Below are positions 60,095 to 64,000 of a DNA stretch of 64,000 nucleotides, piece by piece. Numbering within the stretch: the first letter of the stretch is position 1; every line of letters starts with the position of its first letter. The notes beneath the pieces are model-generated. The model was given only the letters and a program-made list of their open reading frames with translations. It had not been told where the DNA came from and did no database searches. Both the position numbers and the translations under genes were made by a program. The DNA is from Georgenia_B sunbinii (GTDB taxonomy: Bacteria; Actinomycetota; Actinomycetes; Actinomycetales; Actinomycetaceae): the NCBI RefSeq assembly GCF_036421855.1, contig NZ_JAZGOK010000009.1. One strand, written 5' to 3'.

Positions 60095-60314
60095 TGGGCT
60101 ACCTGCTTTCGAAAGATGGCGGTATGTCCGAAGCACGCTATTGCGCTCGACAACACTTGTCATCGCCCTGGCGTGCATCGGATCGGACGTTATTCGCGCC
60201 GTGTTTCGCGCAGGGGCGTCGCAGGTTTCAGCGGTGTTTCTCGTGCGAGGTGGGCGTCGGAATGCGAGAAGGGCCGGCAGGACCTCAGGAACCGTTTCTG
60301 CGTGTCAAGGGAGA

Positions 60315-60351
60315 CTAGACGATTGTTGTCTAGCGCAACTGGACGTACGCT
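60315..60351 (+). promoter_or_regulatory. Operator and promoter of HicB-like gene
   Basis: CTAGAC (60315-60320) and GTCTAG (60328-60333) are a perfect inverted pair around 7 bases. It overlaps -35-like TTGTTG (60323-60328). The -10-like TACGCT (60346-60351) is exactly 17 bp later. The predicted start falls at or within one base of the GTG at 60359, so the transcript is probably leaderless. Bases 60095-60314 upstream hold no gene. Confidence 0.6.
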
Positions 60352-60358
60352 TACGAAG

Positions 60359-60742
60359 GTGAGCATCTACGACGTTCAGGTAAACCGCGAGGGGCGCTGG
60401 TGGATCGTCGCCGTTCCGGCCGTGGGGAGCGTGACTCAGGCCCGCCGCTTTGCGGAGGTGGAGGCCATGGTGCGAGAACTGATCGAGGTGACGACGGGCG
60501 ACGTCGACGTCGTTCTGCGGGTCTCGGTGGAGCAGGTGGGTGGCGTCGAGGTCGGCGAACGACTGGCGCAAATTAGGCGGGAGCGCGAGGAGGCCGTGCG
60601 GCTGGAGCGCAAGGCCTCTGTGGAGGTGCGCGCGTTGGCGCAGGATCTCGTCGCGCAGGAGATTCCGCTCCGTGACGTGGGGGCCGTTCTGGGGATCTCG
60701 CACCAGCGGGCCCACCAGCTCGTGTCGAGCCCAGCGAGCTGA
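60359..60742 (+). CDS. HicB-like protein with C-terminal helix-turn-helix
   Basis: This encodes 127 residues. The N-terminal half (SIYDVQVNREGRWWIVAVPA, ARRFAEVEAMVRELIEVTTG) has the fold pattern of HicB antitoxins, a degraded RNase H-like domain. A charged helix (RLAQIRREREEAVRLERKAS) connects to a helix-turn-helix (LVAQEIPLRDVGAVLGISHQ RAHQLV region). No HicA toxin gene lies beside it. It probably regulates its own promoter through CTAGAC-N7-GTCTAG, or serves as an orphan antitoxin. Confidence 0.75.
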   Translation: MSIYDVQVNREGRWWIVAVPAVGSVTQARRFAEVEAMVRELIEVTTGDVDVVLRVSVEQVGGVEVGERLAQIRREREEAVRLERKASVEVRALAQDLVAQEIPLRDVGAVLGISHQRAHQLVSSPAS

Positions 60743-60770
60743 CCGTATTGTCTCCCTCGGTTGACGAGCG

Positions 60771-60992
60771 ATGTGCGGCAACGCCGACGTTGATCGGTCC
60801 CAAGATGCCGGCGCTGTTCTCCCCCCTCTCTCTGCTCTCGTTGAGCGGGCGAGGGGCGCGAGCGCGGTCGCCTCGTCGGATCCGAAGCTCCGGCGAGTCG
60901 TCAATGCGTTACGGCAAGCCGGCTCGGTGTCAGTCGGCGCCGTCAGCCGGGGTGCGACATGGGGGCGACTGCTCCGCAGCGACGGAGGTTGA
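60771..60992 (+). CDS. Small hypothetical ORF after HicB-like gene
   Basis: This encodes 73 residues starting 28 bp after the HicB-like stop. The sequence (ALVERARGASAVASSDPKLR, then RVVNALRQAGSVSVGAVSRG) looks protein-like, with helical character, but has no recognisable motif and no good ribosome site. It could be the partner of the HicB-like protein, but it does not look like HicA (no GSHxxF). Existence is uncertain. Confidence 0.35.
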   Translation: MCGNADVDRSQDAGAVLPPLSALVERARGASAVASSDPKLRRVVNALRQAGSVSVGAVSRGATWGRLLRSDGG

Positions 60993-60997
60993 GCCGG

Positions 60998-62017
60998 TCA
61001 GCGCCACCCGAGTCCCGGCGCGACGTGCGTGAGGATGCCCTCGATGACGTGGGCGTTGTAGTCGACGCCGAGCTGGTTCGGCACGGTGAGGAGCAGGGTG
61101 TCCGCGGCGGCGATCGCCTCGTCCTGGGCTAGGTCCTCGATGAGCTTGTCCGGCTCGCCGGCGTAGGACTTCCCGAACCGGGCGAGGCCGCCCTCGAGGT
61201 GCCCGACCTGGTCGGTGGAGTGGGTGTCGCGCCAGAACAGCTGTCGGTCGAGGTCGGTGACCAGCGGGAAGATCGAGCGGCTCACCGAGACCCGCGGCTC
61301 CCAGCCGTGGCCGGCGGCACGCCAGGCATCGCGGAAGCGCTGGATCTGCTCGGCCTGGAGCTGGTGGAACGGCACGCCGGTGTCCTCGGTGAGCAGCGTG
61401 GAGCTCATGAGGTTCATCCCCTGCTCGGCCGTCCACTCGGCTGTGGCCCGCGATCCGGCGCCCCACCAGATGCGTTGCCTCAGACCCGGCGAGTGCGGCT
61501 CGATGCGCAGCAGCCCGGGCGGGTTGGCGAACATCGGTCGCGGGCTGGGCTCGGCGAAGCCCTCGCCGCGCAGCACGTCGAGGAACCGCATGGTGTGCGT
61601 GCGGGCCATGTCGGCGTCGGTCTGCCCGTCGGCCGGCTCGTGGCCGAAGTACTCGTAGCCGCGGATGACCTGCTCGGGTGAGCCGCGGCTGATCCCCAGC
61701 TGGAGCCGGCCGCCGGAGATGAGGTCGGCCGCGCCGGCGTCCTCCGCCATGTACAGCGGGTTCTCGTAGCGCATGTCGATGACGCCGGTGCCGATCTCGA
61801 TCCGGCTGGTGCGCGCCCCGATGGCCGCGAGCATCGGGAACGGCGACGCTAGCTGCCGGGCGAAGTGGTGCACCCGGAAGTACGCACCGTCGCCGCCCAG
61901 CTCCTCGGCCGCGACGGCGAGGTCGATCGACTGCAGCAGTGCGTCGGACGCCGTCTGCACCTGCGACTCGGGGTGCGGCGTCCAGTGGCCGAAGGACACG
62001 AATCCGATGTTCTTCAT
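60998..62017 (-). CDS. LLM class flavin-dependent oxidoreductase
   Basis: This encodes 339 residues of the luciferase-like barrel family in its longer, alkanal monooxygenase-like form: NIGFVSFGHWTPHPESQVQT, AEELGGDGAYFRVHHFARQL, RIEIGTGVIDMRYENPLYMA, LISGGRLQLGISRGSPEQVI and IWWGAGSRATAEWTAEQGMN. ATG at 62017 begins at the conserved first strand; the frame is open further upstream without family sequence. Flavin (FMN) or F420 may be the cofactor; the sequence style favours FMN. No pathway partner is near. Confidence 0.85.
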   Translation of the reverse strand: MKNIGFVSFGHWTPHPESQVQTASDALLQSIDLAVAAEELGGDGAYFRVHHFARQLASPFPMLAAIGARTSRIEIGTGVIDMRYENPLYMAEDAGAADLISGGRLQLGISRGSPEQVIRGYEYFGHEPADGQTDADMARTHTMRFLDVLRGEGFAEPSPRPMFANPPGLLRIEPHSPGLRQRIWWGAGSRATAEWTAEQGMNLMSSTLLTEDTGVPFHQLQAEQIQRFRDAWRAAGHGWEPRVSVSRSIFPLVTDLDRQLFWRDTHSTDQVGHLEGGLARFGKSYAGEPDKLIEDLAQDEAIAAADTLLLTVPNQLGVDYNAHVIEGILTHVAPGLGWR

Positions 62018-62163
62018 AGCGGGGACAACGTCCGTGAGCCTCGGTCGATTCCAGGTGGGCGGCCGAGGTCTTTGCTTAGGTGCGTGTTCTTGGGCTGTGG
62101 GAGGGGTAAGAACACACACCCAAGGTCGTGGACGAGGTTCGCCTTGCGCGAGCCGGTGGCGAG

Positions 62164-62209
62164 ACAGACGTCCGCCCGACGGCGCGGATGCCGTCGGGCG
62201 GACGTCTGT
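62164..62209. terminator. Perfect 20-bp hairpin after LATTG surface protein gene
   Basis: Two perfectly complementary 20-bp arms (62164-62183 and 62190-62209) enclose a 6-nt loop. It lies 24 bp past the stop of the leftward surface-protein gene. The space 62018-62163 contains no gene that I can support. Confidence 0.85.
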
Positions 62210-62233
62210 GGCTCAGCGAGTCGTGCTCGCTGG

Positions 62234-64000
62234 CTACTCCATGCGTGCGCGTGTGCGCCGGTGGACGGCGAGCAATGCGCCGCCCGCGAGCAGCAGCAGT
62301 GCGGTCACCAGTCCGCCGATTGCGGCACCCCCGGCTCCCGTCGTCGCCAGTGACGGCGCGGTCGTCGCGGCGGGCGCGGGCGCCGACGGCGCAGCTGCCG
62401 TAGGGGCCTCATCGGCCGGCGGCTCAGGGGTGGGAGTGGCCGGCGGCTCGGTCACTGCGGTCACCTGCAGTGCGGCGGTACCGACCGCTGCCCCGTAGGT
62501 ACCGGTGACCGTGTACTCGCCGGCTGTTGTCGACGTGCAGGTCGCGGCGTTGCAGGTGGCGTCGCCGTTGATGGTGAACGTCGTGTCGGCGGTGGTGTCG
62601 GCGATGTGGTTGCCGAACCGGTCGTAGGAGTCGGCCGTGTAGGGCTGCTCCTCGCCCGCGTTGATGGTGGCCGTCGGGGGGCTGAGGACGAGGTGGTCGG
62701 CGGCGGTCGGGGTGATCGTGAGGTCGGCGGTGGCGACCAGGCCGTCGTGGGTGCCGGTGACGGTGTACTGCCCGGCCGTTGTCGAGGTGCAGAGAGCCGC
62801 GTCGCAACTGGCGTCGTCCGCGAGGGTGAGTGTCGTGTCGTCGGTGGCGTCGCCGTTGATGGTGAACGTCGTGTCGGCGGTGGTGTCGGCGATGTGGTTG
62901 CCGAACTGGTCGTAGGAGTCGGCCGTGTAGGACTGTTCCTCGCCGGCGGCGATGGTGGCCGTTGGGGGGCTGAGGACGAGGTGGTCCGCGGTCGCCGGGG
63001 TGATCGTGAGGTTGGCGGTGGCGATCAGGTCGTCGTGGGTGCCGGTGACGGTGTAGTCGCCGGCCGTCGTCGAGGTGCAGGTCGCGGCGTCGCACATGGC
63101 GCTATCTGCCGGGGAGAGTGCCATCTCATCGACGGGGAAGGCGTTGATGGTGAACACGGTGTCGCCGGTGGCGTCAGCGATGTGGTTGCCGAACTGGTCG
63201 TAGGAGTCGGCGGTGTACGTCTGTTCCTCGCCCGCGGCGATGGTGGCCGTCGGCGGGCTGAGGACCAGGTGGTCGGCGGTCGCCGCGGTGACCGTGAGCT
63301 CGGCGGTGGCGACCAGGTCGTCGTGGGTGCCGGTGACGGTGTAGTCGCCGGCGGTGGTCGAGGTGCAGGCCGCAGCGCCGCAACTGGCGTCGCCATTGAT
63401 GGTGAATGTCGTGTCAGCGGTGGTGTCGGCGATGTGGTTGCCGAACTGGTCGAAGGAGTTGGCTGTGTAGGTCTGCTCTGCTCCCGCGGTGATGGTGGCT
63501 GCCGGGGGATTGAGGACGAGGTGGTCGGCGGCTGCCGGGATCACCGTGAGTTCGCCAGTGGCGACCATGCCGTCATACGTCGCGGTGACCGTGTACTCGC
63601 TGGCCGTGGTTGAGGTGCAGGTCGCGGCGTCGCAGGCGGCGTCGCCGTTGATGGTGAATGTCGTGTCGTCGGTGGTGTCGGCGATGTGGTTGCCGAACTG
63701 GTCGTAGGAGTCGGCGGTGTACGCCTGCTCCTCCCCCGCGGTGGTGGTGGCCGTCGGCGGGCTGAGAACCAGTTGGTCGGCAGCTGCCGGGGTCACGGTC
63801 AGCTCGGCGGTGGCGACCATGCCGTCGTGGGTGCCGGTGACGGTGTATTCGCCGGCCGTCGTCGAGGTGCAGTTCGTGGCGTCGCAGCTGGCGTCGCCGT
63901 CGATGGTGAACTCGGTTTCAGCGGTGGTGTCGGCGATGTGGTTGCCGAACTGGTCGAAGGTGTCGGCGGTGTAGGCGTGCTCCTCGTCCGCGGCGATGGT
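62234..64000 (-). CDS. Repetitive surface protein with LATTG sorting signal, 5' end outside window
   Basis: The frame is open from the window edge to a stop at 62234. It shows one partial and five full Ig-like (Big-type) repeats of about 84-96 residues. A typical unit has ADHLVLSPPTATIAAGEEQT, YTADSYDQFGNHIADTTADT, TFTINGD and a Cys pair (ASCDAATCTSTTAG), then YTVTGTHDDLVATAELTVT. Two units carry inserts before the Cys pair (ATDDTTLTLADD and AFPVDEMALSPADSA). A Pro/Ala/Thr linker leads to LATTGAGG, a hydrophobic helix and RRTRARME. LAxTG signals are used by class E sortases in high-GC Gram-positives. It is probably an adhesin or stalk. Its N-terminal functional domain is not in view. Confidence 0.85.
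   Translation of the reverse strand, partial: TIAADEEHAYTADTFDQFGNHIADTTAETEFTIDGDASCDATNCTSTTAGEYTVTGTHDGMVATAELTVTPAAADQLVLSPPTATTTAGEEQAYTADSYDQFGNHIADTTDDTTFTINGDAACDAATCTSTTASEYTVTATYDGMVATGELTVIPAAADHLVLNPPAATITAGAEQTYTANSFDQFGNHIADTTADTTFTINGDASCGAAACTSTTAGDYTVTGTHDDLVATAELTVTAATADHLVLSPPTATIAAGEEQTYTADSYDQFGNHIADATGDTVFTINAFPVDEMALSPADSAMCDAATCTSTTAGDYTVTGTHDDLIATANLTITPATADHLVLSPPTATIAAGEEQSYTADSYDQFGNHIADTTADTTFTINGDATDDTTLTLADDASCDAALCTSTTAGQYTVTGTHDGLVATADLTITPTAADHLVLSPPTATINAGEEQPYTADSYDRFGNHIADTTADTTFTINGDATCNAATCTSTTAGEYTVTGTYGAAVGTAALQVTAVTEPPATPTPEPPADEAPTAAAPSAPAPAATTAPSLATTGAGGAAIGGLVTALLLLAGGALLAVHRRTRARME

Overview
The window is about 64 kb of very GC-rich DNA. Third codon positions are strongly G/C, GTG starts are frequent and neighbouring genes often overlap by ATGA or GTGA. 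F420-type and LLM oxidoreductases, sortase-type surface proteins and shared-ATPase sugar transporters all point to an actinobacterium, most likely a plant-biomass-degrading member of the Micrococcales (Cellulomonas/Georgenia-like). That placement is an inference; no rRNA or tRNA gene was seen. A single ambiguous base at 51765 sits between two identical 132-bp copies, which marks an unresolved assembly join.

Layout. 1-3.2 kb: a GLUG-repeat surface protein cut by the window edge, and a small sortase-type anchored protein. 3.3-13.2 kb: a GlgC-like nucleotidyltransferase, a DNA polymerase I-like protein, a subtilase with unusual flanking domains, a TetR/MMPL efflux pair and a LacI regulator. 13.3-27.7 kb: a hemicellulose and sugar locus. 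It has a secreted tandem CE1 esterase read leftward and, divergently, a CUT1 ABC transporter, a GH51 arabinofuranosidase, a GH3 glycosidase, a TIM-barrel isomerase, a dehydrogenase, a DhaKL-type kinase and an RpiB-like isomerase. Two copies of a 17-bp LacI-type operator frame the divergent promoter region. 27.9-46.8 kb: an accessory stretch of toxin-antitoxin modules (MazEF, two related RHH/SALKHG-type pairs, a VapBC45-like pair), a truncated PIN toxin, a Fic remnant, lipoproteins, PH-domain membrane proteins, a serpin, a SodC-like lipoprotein and small regulators. 46.9-54.8 kb: a myo-inositol catabolic cluster (GntR regulator, iolC, Cgl0159-type aldolase, iolB, iolD, iolG, convergent iolE), with an 18-bp minisatellite between iolD and iolG. 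55-64 kb: an acetyltransferase, a Gfo/Idh/MocA oxidoreductase, a two-gene unit encoding an LPSTG-anchored cohesin protein and a dockerin-bearing secreted amidase, an orphan HicB-like regulator, an LLM oxidoreductase and a repetitive LATTG-type surface protein that runs off the window.

How it fits together. The 13-28 kb locus reads as uptake and intracellular processing of feruloylated arabinoxylan fragments, coupled to a ketose-phosphate module and controlled by a LacI protein. The iol cluster handles inositol, another plant-derived substrate. The cohesin/dockerin pair looks like a minimal surface display system. The TA-rich middle shows decay, with one frameshifted toxin, one toxin lacking its first catalytic Asp and one Fic fragment. 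All functions are read from sequence motifs and context; no database search was possible.
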